DNA of 64,000 nucleotides, taken from positions 16,366-80,365 of the forward strand of contig JAZNHT010000054.1 of NCBI GenBank assembly GCA_045577175.1. Direction: 5' to 3'. The notes under the pieces are model-generated. The model was given only the letters and a program-made list of their open reading frames with translations. It had not been told where the DNA came from and did not search any database. This document shows, one piece after another, positions 44,880 through 52,786 of the stretch; position 1 is the first letter of the stretch, and every line of letters starts with the position of its first letter. Source of the stretch: SIG701 sp045577175. Its GTDB lineage: Bacteria > Bacillota > Clostridia > Oscillospirales > CAG-272. The position numbers were made by a program, and so were the translations under genes.

Positions 44880-46061
44880 TTATTTATAGGATTTTTCGCG
44901 CTCGACAAGCTCCCACGCCTTCTTGACAAGGTGGGTAAACTGCGGCAGCGCAAGCTGCGGACAGATCATGCTCTGACGGGAGGAATTGACGTCCTCGCCG
45001 GAGATTTCCTGCATACCGTGCTGACGGCAGAGCTTCTGGAGTCTTTCGATCTGCGCAGGCGTGTTGCGCGCGGGCATATACGTAATCGCACGGACGCCCT
45101 CGCTCTTCAAAACCTCGATCAGCTCGTCAAGGAAATCGTCCTCGAATTTAGCGGCTTTCTTGTCACCCGTGACGGAATTTGTAACATCACCGAGGTACGG
45201 ATAGCAAAGGATCGCACCGACCTCGTCGGCGAGCTTGACAATCTCGGCAAGAGGCAGGCACTCGTCCGTGGCAGGGATATAAATTTTCTCGACAAGCTGT
45301 GCCTTGAGCACGCCGAGGAGATCGTACAGAAGATGCGGATTTTCGGGATCGGAAAGCTGTGCCGTCTGCTTTTCGGAAAGCGGCAGATGGAGATTGTTCT
45401 TTACAAACTCCGCGCACTTCTCCTTACCGCAGATGCTGACGATCTTCACGCTGAGCGCGTACAGAAGATGACGCTCGGTAATCGATCCGCCGACGGCAAA
45501 ATTGGACAGCGGCACGACATCCGCCTCGAAATCAAGCTCAATGCCATACTGACGCATCAGATCGTTAATGTTGGCGAGCATTTTGCGGTTGCGGATATTG
45601 CGCTTCTCACGGAGAGGCGCAAACACCGCCTGCAAGCGTGCAAATCCGGGCGCAGGCACGCTGTGGATCGCCATATAAGCAACGCCTGCCTGGTCGGGAT
45701 TGTTGACCTTACGCCCTGCCAGTGCGGTATCCGCAAGGCTGACACGGCACTCCATGCCGCACGTAGTGCCGATGCCGGCAATTTCACCGGCTTTACGGAA
45801 CTCTTCTGCACCGCCGATGCTGTCATGGTCCATGATACCTGCCGTTTCCAGTCCCTCGGCACGTGCCATATAGACAGCGGCGGTGGGAGAATACGGCGAA
45901 AACGAATAAATCGTATGGATATGGTTGTTGGCAAACTCGGGTTTCACCTCAGGCTTGACCGACTCCTCTGCAAGAATCTTTTTCAGATTCGCGAGACGCT
46001 CGGCGGGATCGTCCACGTTCAGAAGCGCGAGCTCCTTTTGCAATTCTATGTACTTACTCAT
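44880..46061 (-). CDS. PHP domain metal-dependent hydrolase-like protein
   Basis: A 393-residue PHP-domain protein. Metal-binding motifs: NNHIHTIYSFSPYSP (H-x-H), IMDHDSIGGAEEF (D-H-D), a later ECRVSL-type Glu and GEDVNSSRQ. Relatives include histidinol phosphatase and PHP phosphoesterases. The N-terminal 40 residues are helical, before the PHP core. It lies between the SDR gene (12 bp) and the dehydrogenase gene (20 bp), so phosphate removal from a sugar or polyol phosphate is a reasonable guess. Confidence 0.8.
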   Translation of the reverse strand: MSKYIELQKELALLNVDDPAERLANLKKILAEESVKPEVKPEFANNHIHTIYSFSPYSPTAAVYMARAEGLETAGIMDHDSIGGAEEFRKAGEIAGIGTTCGMECRVSLADTALAGRKVNNPDQAGVAYMAIHSVPAPGFARLQAVFAPLREKRNIRNRKMLANINDLMRQYGIELDFEADVVPLSNFAVGGSITERHLLYALSVKIVSICGKEKCAEFVKNNLHLPLSEKQTAQLSDPENPHLLYDLLGVLKAQLVEKIYIPATDECLPLAEIVKLADEVGAILCYPYLGDVTNSVTGDKKAAKFEDDFLDELIEVLKSEGVRAITYMPARNTPAQIERLQKLCRQHGMQEISGEDVNSSRQSMICPQLALPQFTHLVKKAWELVEREKSYK

Positions 46062-46072
46062 GCTGTCCTCAC

Positions 46073-46945
46073 TCAGTTCAGCATGGTCTGACCGCCGGAA
46101 ACGGGGATTGCCTGACCGGTCTCATACGTCTGCTCAACGCAGTAGAATACAGCCTTTGCGACATCCACAGGCGTGCATCCGCGGCGGATCGGAGACTTGG
46201 AGAGGTAGAAATTCTTGACATCCTCCACCGTCTTTGCACCGGGAACCTTGCCTGCATTCAGATACTGCACGAACAGTCCCTTCTCGGGATCGGACCACAA
46301 GGGACCGTCGTAGAAGTTTCCGGGGCAGATCGCGTTGACCTTGATCTGATAATCGACAAGCTCAAGGGCAAAGCTCTGCGTAAGACCGATACCGCCGAAT
46401 TTACTGCCGGCGTATGCAAAGTTGTTCTTCGAGCCGACGAGACCGGATTTGGAGTTGACCTGGATGATGTCGTACCATGCATCCGGATCTGCCTCATGCT
46501 GTGCCTTCATGATGTCGGAAGCGGACTTCACACAGTTGAAATAACCGTGATAGTTGACCTTCGTAACGAAATCAAACTGCGCAGGCGTGAGCTCCTCAAG
46601 GCTTCCTGCTTTGGCAACGCCTGCGTTTGCGACAAACACATCGATACCGCCGAATTTCTCAACGGTACGGATAACAAGCTCCTCCACGGATTCGGGAGAG
46701 CCGACGTCCACCTTGATGCCGACCGCGCGCTCACCGAGCGTTGCGGCAGATTTCTGCGCGAGCTCTTCGTTGATGTCGGCAAGAACGACGCTTGCGCCCT
46801 CGCGGTACAGTTCCTCAGCAATACCGTAGCCGAAGCCCTGCGCACCGCCCGTTACGACGGCGATTTTTCCGCCGAGACGTCCGGGAACGGACGGTCTGAC
46901 GTGTACATTCTTTTTAGCGAGCTCTTTTGCTTCTGCAAGATTCAT
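46073..46945 (-). CDS. Short-chain dehydrogenase, sorbitol-6-phosphate dehydrogenase-like
   Basis: A 290-residue SDR. Cofactor motif TGGAQGFGYGIAEEL, acidic ADINEE after strand 2 (NAD preference likely), NNAG equivalent VANAGVAKAG, catalytic Ser in QVNSKSGLVG and YAGSK with the Tyr/Lys pair. The extended C-terminus before ETGQAIPVSGGQTML resembles sorbitol-6-phosphate 2-dehydrogenase-type proteins. It heads the operon from a perfect-looking promoter; AGAGAGGAAGTGCTTTT lies before the ATG. Confidence 0.85.
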   Translation of the reverse strand: MNLAEAKELAKKNVHVRPSVPGRLGGKIAVVTGGAQGFGYGIAEELYREGASVVLADINEELAQKSAATLGERAVGIKVDVGSPESVEELVIRTVEKFGGIDVFVANAGVAKAGSLEELTPAQFDFVTKVNYHGYFNCVKSASDIMKAQHEADPDAWYDIIQVNSKSGLVGSKNNFAYAGSKFGGIGLTQSFALELVDYQIKVNAICPGNFYDGPLWSDPEKGLFVQYLNAGKVPGAKTVEDVKNFYLSKSPIRRGCTPVDVAKAVFYCVEQTYETGQAIPVSGGQTMLN

Positions 46946-47015
46946 AAAAGCACTTCCTCTCTGCGGTTAAAAATCCAATATTTTCGGCAGTGACTGCCAA
47001 ATTATCACATATATC

Positions 47016-47044
47016 ATTATACTACAAAAGGAAATTAGTGTCAA
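47016..47044 (-). promoter_or_regulatory. Sigma-A promoter of the SDR-PHP-dehydrogenase operon
   Basis: Minus strand: TTGACA, 17-bp spacer, TATAAT, both boxes perfect. About 70 bp before the SDR start; nearby TGGCAGTCACTGCC (46985-46998) is a palindrome between promoter and gene that could be an operator. Confidence 0.85.
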
Positions 47045-47137
47045 GCGATGTTTGCAAATTGCCGCCTTTTCGGCACAGTGATACATAATGCGTCCGCAAG
47101 GCGGCAGAATAATGGCAAAAACATCTCGGAGGGACTT

Positions 47138-48112
47138 ATGTGTACAGCAATCAGCACGTGCGGTGAACGCCACTTGTTCGGGCGCACGCTTGATCTTGAA
47201 ATCTCATACGGTGAGAGTGTGATTCTTGCGCCGCGGCGGTATGGGCTTACGTTTCGGCACGAATCGCCGGCAAAAGAGCACGCTGCCCTCCTCGGCATCG
47301 GGATCGCGAAAGACGGCGTGCCGCTGTACTATGACGCAGTAAACGAGCACGGTTTGTGTGCGGCGGCGCTCAATTTCCCGAAAAATGCGGTATATCGCCC
47401 GTATCGGGAAGGACAGCGGAATCTTGCATCGTTTGAGGTGATTCCGTATGTTTTGTCTCACTGCCGCACGGTGGCGGAAGCCGAAAACATTTCGCGCGGC
47501 ACGAATATCACGGACGATGCGTTCTCCGCCGAGATGCAGCCGTCACCTCTGCACTGGATTTTTGCGGATGAGGATCGGTGCATCACGCTTGAATCGGTGG
47601 AAGACGGTATGCATCTCTACGAAAACCGATTCGGGGTACTGACAAATAATCCGCCGTTTCCGTATCACGAGCTGCGGCTGACGGATTTTATGGGGATCGG
47701 CGATGCCCCGCCCGAAAACCGACTGTGTCCGAAAATCGAGCTCGCGCACTACTCACGCGGTGCGGGCGGCATCGGCTTGCCGGGGGATTTTTCCTCCTCC
47801 GCACGGTTTATCCGCGCCGTTTTTGCAAAGAATCACACGACGCACGGCACAGATGAGAGTGAAATCACCCGATTTTTTCACATGACGGATACGGTATCGA
47901 TCCCGAACGGCTGTGTAAAAACGGACAGCGGCGACTGCGTGCGCACCGTCTACACATCCTGCGCGGATACATCGGCACGTGTGTATTATTTCACGACGCA
48001 CGACTGCCGCCGCATCCGTGCCGTACGGATGACGGAAGAGCTTGCGGATAAAGAAATCCTCTCCGTATTCCCGATGGAGGACGGAGAGGATATTGAGGTG
48101 ATGAATTCATAA
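47138..48112 (+). CDS. Choloylglycine hydrolase family protein (bile salt hydrolase/penicillin V acylase-like)
   Basis: An Ntn-hydrolase of 324 residues, the usual length for bile salt hydrolases. After Met removal Cys2 is the nucleophile (MCTAIST). R16 and D19 (FGRTLDLE), VNEHGLCAAALNF, VLTNNPPFPYH (Asn) and SSSARFIRAVF (Arg) match the catalytic and oxyanion positions. No signal peptide, as in cytoplasmic BSHs. GGAGGGACTT before the ATG at 47138. Whether it takes conjugated bile acids, penicillin V or N-acyl homoserine lactones cannot be read from these residues. Monocistronic. Confidence 0.88.
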   Translation: MCTAISTCGERHLFGRTLDLEISYGESVILAPRRYGLTFRHESPAKEHAALLGIGIAKDGVPLYYDAVNEHGLCAAALNFPKNAVYRPYREGQRNLASFEVIPYVLSHCRTVAEAENISRGTNITDDAFSAEMQPSPLHWIFADEDRCITLESVEDGMHLYENRFGVLTNNPPFPYHELRLTDFMGIGDAPPENRLCPKIELAHYSRGAGGIGLPGDFSSSARFIRAVFAKNHTTHGTDESEITRFFHMTDTVSIPNGCVKTDSGDCVRTVYTSCADTSARVYYFTTHDCRRIRAVRMTEELADKEILSVFPMEDGEDIEVMNS

Positions 48113-48144
48113 AAACGGGCGTCGGGACGTCGTCCGTACAGAAA

Positions 48145-48189
48145 AGGAGCATCCTTTTGCCGCCCCCATAACGGCATCAGGATGCTCCT
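48145..48189 (-). terminator. Terminator between BSH-like and HTH regulator genes
   Basis: AGGAGCATCCT / AGGATGCTCCT stem with an inner TGCCG/CGGCA pairing. The T-run is on the minus-strand side (TTTTC), so it fits the regulator gene best; it may also stop the plus-strand gene. Confidence 0.65.
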
Positions 48190-48202
48190 CGGTTTATTAT
48201 GA

Positions 48203-49288
48203 TTATACAGCCGTACCCTCAAGCTGTTTCAGAATCTCACCGAAACGCGGATCCTCTCTTAGAAAATCAAAAACCAAATTCGTGCGCAGCCACTCCAAAA
48301 GTTCGTAGGTGTTGTTGTGCGTATCATGCCGCCAGATACCGCCCGGAACGTTTCCTCGTGCGATCAGAGACTGCTGTACTCCTTCGTAATCGTACGTATC
48401 AAAGTGTGCGGCGTATTCTGCTGCGTTGCGTATACATTCCAGTGCGTTTTCGCTGTCTTTCCGGGACGCATAGATACGCGCCATGAGACTGTACGCTCCC
48501 GCCGGAAACTGTGCATGGAACATATAATCTCCCTTTTCAAAAAACAGTTCAAACATCTTGACCTGCGTCTCACAAAGGCGCAGCTTTTCGTCGTCGGTAA
48601 AAATATCGTTTCCGTCGTCATCCTGCAAGCACGCATAATCCGAAAGCAAGCCGATAGCGTTGGTAAAATCACCCATGATGTTTTCACGCCACTGCTCGTG
48701 TTTTTTCGTTCCCGTATAGATTCGCCGCTTTATTTCCGACTGTGTCATCTGCGGGAGTGTCTCCGCAAGCGCAAGCGCTCTGTCAGTCATACCGATTTTC
48801 GGATACCACATACAGGCAATCTGAATCGTTTCGTATCGGATACGGCTGTCCGTGCAGTCCGCAAGAACTCTGTCTATATACGCAAGCGCACGCTCCTTGT
48901 GCTGTTCCTTATCCTCCAGCCTCCACGCATACATATATACTTCGGCGATGTACCGTCCGATCAATTGAAACGAATCGGGAAACTGGCGGATTCCGTCCAG
49001 CCACATCTGCAGAGATGTTTTGTGATCACCCGTACAGGCGACTGCATATGCGGCGTCGTCAATCTCTTGAATTTTCTTCTGCTTGGATGACACCTCGATT
49101 CCGAGCAAGGCATCCGAAGATATGCCAAAGATATTGCACAGAAGCGGAAACTGGGACAGATCCGGCGCGGTTCTGTCCGTCTCCCACTGCGACACAGCGC
49201 GTGCTGTAATCCCAAGATACTCGGCAAGCTGTTCCTGCGTGAGATCCTTCTTACGGCGGTACTGCCTGATTCTTGATCCTATGGTCAT
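48203..49288 (-). CDS. XRE-type helix-turn-helix regulator with helical repeat domain
   Basis: A 361-residue regulator. N-terminal HTH_3 (IRQYRRKKDLTQEQLAEYLG, ITARAVSQWETDRTAPDL, residues about 5-60), then about 290 residues of helical repeats in TPR style (MWLDGIRQFPDSFQLIGRYI, ALAYIDRVLADC, ARIYASRKDSENALECIRNA). Such proteins may sense a peptide or a partner protein. GGAGGGTTAACA precedes the ATG. A hairpin/palindrome lies just upstream of its weak promoter. Targets are unknown; the divergent or adjacent MFS gene is a candidate. Confidence 0.85.
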   Translation of the reverse strand: MTIGSRIRQYRRKKDLTQEQLAEYLGITARAVSQWETDRTAPDLSQFPLLCNIFGISSDALLGIEVSSKQKKIQEIDDAAYAVACTGDHKTSLQMWLDGIRQFPDSFQLIGRYIAEVYMYAWRLEDKEQHKERALAYIDRVLADCTDSRIRYETIQIACMWYPKIGMTDRALALAETLPQMTQSEIKRRIYTGTKKHEQWRENIMGDFTNAIGLLSDYACLQDDDGNDIFTDDEKLRLCETQVKMFELFFEKGDYMFHAQFPAGAYSLMARIYASRKDSENALECIRNAAEYAAHFDTYDYEGVQQSLIARGNVPGGIWRHDTHNNTYELLEWLRTNLVFDFLREDPRFGEILKQLEGTAV

Positions 49289-49332
49289 TGTTAACCCTCC
49301 TAAAAAATACTCAAAAGCGCTTTTGTGATTCA

Positions 49333-49361
49333 ATTATAGCACATCCGCAGATACACACCAC
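49333..49361 (-). promoter_or_regulatory. Weak candidate promoter of the HTH regulator gene
   Basis: Minus strand: perfect -10 TATAAT (49338-49333) with a poor -35 (GTGGTG) 17 bp away. A weak -35 would fit a regulated or activator-dependent promoter. Confidence 0.45.
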
Positions 49362-49379
49362 GAAGTATTTACGGAGAGA

Positions 49380-49400
49380 AAGTATAGTTCGGCTATACTT
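49380..49400. promoter_or_regulatory. Inverted repeat upstream of the HTH regulator promoter
   Basis: AAGTATAG, TTCGG, CTATACTT: 8-bp perfect arms around a 5-base centre, about 20 bp upstream of the candidate -35. It could be an operator or just a hairpin beyond the MFS terminator. Confidence 0.5.
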
Positions 49401-49405
49401 GTTCA

Positions 49406-49444
49406 CAAAAAAACGCCCCCGAATGCGTCAGCAACCGGGGGAGC
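49406..49444 (-). terminator. Terminator of the MFS transporter gene
   Basis: Minus strand: GCTCCCCCGG, loop, CGGGGGCG then TTTTTTTG, 9 bp after the stop codon. Confidence 0.85.
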
Positions 49445-49452
49445 AAGCAATT

Positions 49453-50703
49453 TTATTGAATCTTCCCTTTCATAAATTTCGCCCATTTCGGCACGGCGAG
49501 GAGACAGCAAACCAGCGCGATCAGTGCGAGAACAACCCAGACAATGACCGTCACCGTCCAGCCGAATTTCTCGGCAACGATACCGTAGCCGTAATTCGCA
49601 ATCACGCATCCGAGACAGCTTGCGGTATTCATAACACCCGCGATCACGCCGTTTTTGCCGTAGGGAGCGTACGCGGCGGCAAACGATGCGTTGAAAAACT
49701 GCGCGGCCGCGCTCATGAGCGTCGTAACGAGAGCAAGCATGACAAGAACGATCGCCAGCGGAATCCTGCCCGTGAAGATTAATACTGCCGTCAGCGGAAC
49801 GGTCGCCGCAAAATAAATACCGACCGCCATCGCGGCGTTTCTGCATCTGCGCGGATACATCCACGCGACGAGAAAGATCGCAAGGAGATTCACGACAAGA
49901 AGCACCGTTGTAAGCGATACTGCGAACGTAGACGTTACGCCGTAATTTTCCGTAATCATCGTCGGCACCCATGTTTTCAAGCCGGTATCAAGCATACTGC
50001 GGATAAGTGACGGAATCAGCAAAAGCAGAAGCCCGCTGACCGTAATCAAGCGGAAAAGCGACACACCGCCTTTTTCCGTCTTACGTTGCTTTACTTCCGT
50101 CTGTGTGTCATCTGCGGTCAGCCTTCGCCGGAAATACAAGGTCAAAAGCATGAACGGTACCGTGACAACGGCAAGAAGAATATACGAGACATGGAACAGA
50201 TCTCGCCACGAGCCTGCATTCAGAGCGAGAGCGGCGGCGAGATAGCTGAGCATGGTACCGATATTGACACCGAACGGAATGATAAGAATCGCCATAGATC
50301 GGTGTTTTTCCATAAGCATGGAGGAGAGAATCTTGACAATAGCAGGCCACACGGCAAACGAGGACAAGCCGTACATTCCCCAAACAATCACCATCACGGG
50401 AAGTGTATTCGCAAACGCCATAACAGCGCACGATGCAATCGAGCCGACAAGCCCGAGCAGAATCAGAAGAAACGGCGACACGCGGTCAGCAAACCATCCG
50501 CCGAGAATCTGTGTGATCCCATAGAAGAAGTAGAAGCTCGCGGTGACAAGCCCTGCATCCGATTTCGAAAAAACGCCGTCTGCAATCATAGACTCCATCG
50601 CGGCCGGATACGTATTTCTCGTCAGGCAAAGGAATATGTAGACAACAAAACACGCGAAACACGCAAGCAGACTCGCCGTTTTGGTAGAAAACCGTTTGTT
50701 CAT
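49453..50703 (-). CDS. MFS transporter (GlpT/OPA-like)
   Basis: A 416-residue major facilitator with 12 predicted membrane segments. Landmarks: NTYPAAMESMIADGVFSKSD in the first loop, GGWFADRVSPFLLILLG (MFS motif A equivalent), GSWRDLFHVSYILLAV, resembling organophosphate/hexose-phosphate antiporters, and a basic central loop (RRRLTADDTQTEVKQRKTEK). The substrate is unknown. The ATG overlaps the stop of the deacetylase-like gene (TAATG), so the two are co-translated and likely serve one pathway under the AraC regulator. Confidence 0.88.
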   Translation of the reverse strand: MNKRFSTKTASLLACFACFVVYIFLCLTRNTYPAAMESMIADGVFSKSDAGLVTASFYFFYGITQILGGWFADRVSPFLLILLGLVGSIASCAVMAFANTLPVMVIVWGMYGLSSFAVWPAIVKILSSMLMEKHRSMAILIIPFGVNIGTMLSYLAAALALNAGSWRDLFHVSYILLAVVTVPFMLLTLYFRRRLTADDTQTEVKQRKTEKGGVSLFRLITVSGLLLLLIPSLIRSMLDTGLKTWVPTMITENYGVTSTFAVSLTTVLLVVNLLAIFLVAWMYPRRCRNAAMAVGIYFAATVPLTAVLIFTGRIPLAIVLVMLALVTTLMSAAAQFFNASFAAAYAPYGKNGVIAGVMNTASCLGCVIANYGYGIVAEKFGWTVTVIVWVVLALIALVCCLLAVPKWAKFMKGKIQ

Positions 50704-51638
50704 TATTGGTTGATTGTCAGAATATCCTGCGGGAAGAAATAGGTAAATCCTGCGCCGGAGACGACCTCGGCGGCACGGTGAACCTTGTCCGCATAATCGC
50801 TCTGGTATGCGTAATAATCGGGATAGAAATACTGCTCATGTAGCGCGTAACCGAGGTATTCGCCGTCGAGAAGCGGCGCAAACTCGCTCTCGATCTGCTC
50901 ATACGGACAGCAGTTCAAAATCGGTCCCGTGCAGAATTTTTTGAAGCACATACCGGTCGCCTCGTCTTTATGTACGCCGAAATTGTGCCAGTGCGGCTTC
51001 ATCACATCGGGAGTGCAGTGGTTGTAGCCGCAGGCTGAGAAATGAATCGACTGATCGAGCGTCTCGCGGATGAATATGCCCGTCTCTGGCTGACGGTTCT
51101 GGAGCAGTCTGCCCTTATGTCCGTACGGGAGCTTCTCCATGTATTCGTCCTCATTGAGCTTCTCACCGGTGGAAACGGTCATCAAACGGATACCGCCGTC
51201 ATACAGTGCCTGCACACCGGCACGGCTCATGGGAAGCCAATGCGTGACGTGCGCATACGCAAAGGTGTCCTCACCGGCGAAACGGAAGACCTCCTTTTTC
51301 ACCGCGTCCAGATTGCTCTTTACCGTATCGTATGTCGCATTGATGTACGGATAATCGGGGAACTCCTGCTTCGCGTGGAAGCCGAGCTTCAACCAATCGG
51401 ACGATGCCTGCCACTCGCTCTTGTACGCATCGGTCATATCGGCAAGCGAAAACTCATCGTTGCCGTAGTAGAAATCCGTGCGATAGAAAACGTTGAGCTG
51501 CACCTTCATACCGTAGCGGTCATGTGCTGTTTTGAGCATATGCAGGAACGGATTATCAAACATGGATGCCGGACGCTCTCTTGTCAGGTCGCGGAAAACC
51601 CAGATAACGTCATCAATATAAAACAGAGCTTTTTTCAT
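50703..51638 (-). CDS. Polysaccharide deacetylase-like (beta/alpha)-barrel protein
   Basis: A 311-residue cytoplasmic protein of unrecognised function. The N-terminus FYIDDVIWVFRDL sits where polysaccharide deacetylases have TFDDG (metal Asp). WLKLGFHAKQEFPDYPY sits where they have the H-S-x-x-x-H motif. Other blocks: AYAHVTHWLPMSRAGVQALYDGGI, YNHCTPDVMKPHWHNFGVHKDE (several His), FTYFFPQDILT at the end. A distant deacetylase/glycoside-deacetylase barrel is therefore likely. GGAGGAGTAC precedes the ATG at 51638. It forms an operon with an MFS transporter, divergent from an AraC regulator. Confidence 0.72.
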   Translation of the reverse strand: MKKALFYIDDVIWVFRDLTRERPASMFDNPFLHMLKTAHDRYGMKVQLNVFYRTDFYYGNDEFSLADMTDAYKSEWQASSDWLKLGFHAKQEFPDYPYINATYDTVKSNLDAVKKEVFRFAGEDTFAYAHVTHWLPMSRAGVQALYDGGIRLMTVSTGEKLNEDEYMEKLPYGHKGRLLQNRQPETGIFIRETLDQSIHFSACGYNHCTPDVMKPHWHNFGVHKDEATGMCFKKFCTGPILNCCPYEQIESEFAPLLDGEYLGYALHEQYFYPDYYAYQSDYADKVHRAAEVVSGAGFTYFFPQDILTINQ

Positions 51639-51669
51639 GTACTCCTCCAAAAAGGTATTGTTACACAAT

Positions 51670-51697
51670 ATTATACTCTTTAGCAGAGAGAAAGCAA
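51670..51697 (-). promoter_or_regulatory. Promoter of the deacetylase-like/MFS operon
   Basis: Minus strand: TTGCTT, 16-bp spacer, TATAAT, about 32 bp before the start codon. Confidence 0.65.
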
Positions 51698-51717
51698 TAG
51701 ATAAAACAAAGAATTGA

Positions 51718-51834
51718 TGGACAAAAGGCAGATAAATAATAACGATCCAAATCAGCGTCAGTGGACAATCCAACTCAAGAGTGGATAAAACACACTTTGT
51801 TTTTCAGCTTTTTTCGCAAAAGCGTGGACAAAAT
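51718..51834. promoter_or_regulatory. Four TGGACA-type direct repeats in the divergent AraC control region
   Basis: TGGACAAAAG (51718), TGGACAATC (51762), TGGATAAAA (51782), TGGACAAAAT (51825), all in the same orientation with spacings of 44, 20 and 43 bp. The last overlaps the -35 of the AraC promoter. They suit binding of the AraC-type regulator in pairs; this is inference. Confidence 0.5.
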
Positions 51835-51853
51835 ACCGATCGTATGTTATACT
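51825..51853 (+). promoter_or_regulatory. Sigma-A promoter of the AraC-type regulator gene
   Basis: TGGACA, 17-bp spacer, TATACT, about 45 bp before the ATG at 51898. Confidence 0.7.
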
Positions 51854-51897
51854 AAAATAAAATAAAGGTTATATCCCCCAAAAGGAGGAAACACTGC

Positions 51898-52758
51898 ATG
51901 TTTATCGGCTCGCTTTCATTCACAAAGGTTCCGCAGATCGGATTCTTTCATCATTTTTACATGGAAAACTACCACATGGATCCTTCCAAACCAAATCCGG
52001 AAGATCCTGACAAGTGCAGTCTTGAGATTGTTTACATAAAAAGTGGTGCGGTTACCGCCACTGCGTTCGGTCAAAGCAGAACGATCGCTCCGGGAAGTAT
52101 CCTTGTGATTCCGCATCAGCTTCCGATCATGCTGAAGACGGCGGACGGAAAGCCGCATTCCCATTCATCCGTGCAGCTGATCGGCGATTTCCGGTTCGAT
52201 CTCTTGGATGAAAACAACATCGATCCATCACGAAAAGAGCTGATCCTTCCGTTCATCACACCCCCAGGACCGGATAACGAATTTTTGAAGAAGGATCTGT
52301 ACTCCATTATCTCCTCGGCGAATATCAACATGACAAGTCCGCCGTTTGCCGCCGCGCTGTCTGCGGTCGGCATCCTCGGCAAGATCGACTCCATTTACCG
52401 TTCCAGCCTCTATGCCACCAAGAGCATCACCTCGCTTTGGGAGCACAAAATCAAGCACTACATCGCCGAGCACATCAACAGCAACATTCCGCTGAGCGAA
52501 ATCGCAGATGCGTTCGGAAAATCCCCGAACTATCTGAACGGGGTTTTCAAAGCGGCAACCGGCATGGGCATCCACAGATACATCTCACAGGAAAAAGCGA
52601 AGCTGATCGGTGAGATGATCCTGAAAAACGATCTTTCGTTCAAGGATGCATGTCAGAACGTCGGCATTATGGACATCTCCTACGGATACCGTTTATTCAA
52701 AAAGCACATGGGTGTAACGCCCGGTACCTATTCATCGGAGAAAAAGTACATCAAGTGA
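51898..52758 (+). CDS. AraC family transcriptional regulator
   Basis: A 286-residue regulator. N-terminal cupin-type sensor (about 1-130: LEIVYIKSGAVTATAFGQSR, GSILVIPHQLPIML) and a C-terminal double HTH (IPLSEIADAFGKSPNYLNGVFKAATG, FKDACQNVGIMDISYGYRLFKKHMGVTPGTY, cited as landmarks). AAAAGGAGGAAA lies before the ATG. Its position, divergent from the deacetylase-like/MFS operon with direct repeats between, marks it as the probable local regulator responding to a sugar-like ligand. Confidence 0.9.
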   Translation: MFIGSLSFTKVPQIGFFHHFYMENYHMDPSKPNPEDPDKCSLEIVYIKSGAVTATAFGQSRTIAPGSILVIPHQLPIMLKTADGKPHSHSSVQLIGDFRFDLLDENNIDPSRKELILPFITPPGPDNEFLKKDLYSIISSANINMTSPPFAAALSAVGILGKIDSIYRSSLYATKSITSLWEHKIKHYIAEHINSNIPLSEIADAFGKSPNYLNGVFKAATGMGIHRYISQEKAKLIGEMILKNDLSFKDACQNVGIMDISYGYRLFKKHMGVTPGTYSSEKKYIK

Positions 52759-52786
52759 AAAAGACTGCCGAATGCTTCGTGCTCTT

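Noticed and set aside
44736..46091. Plus-strand open frame of 451 codons opposite the PHP gene
   Set aside because: Antisense shadow of the PHP and dehydrogenase genes; no start signal or recognisable domain.
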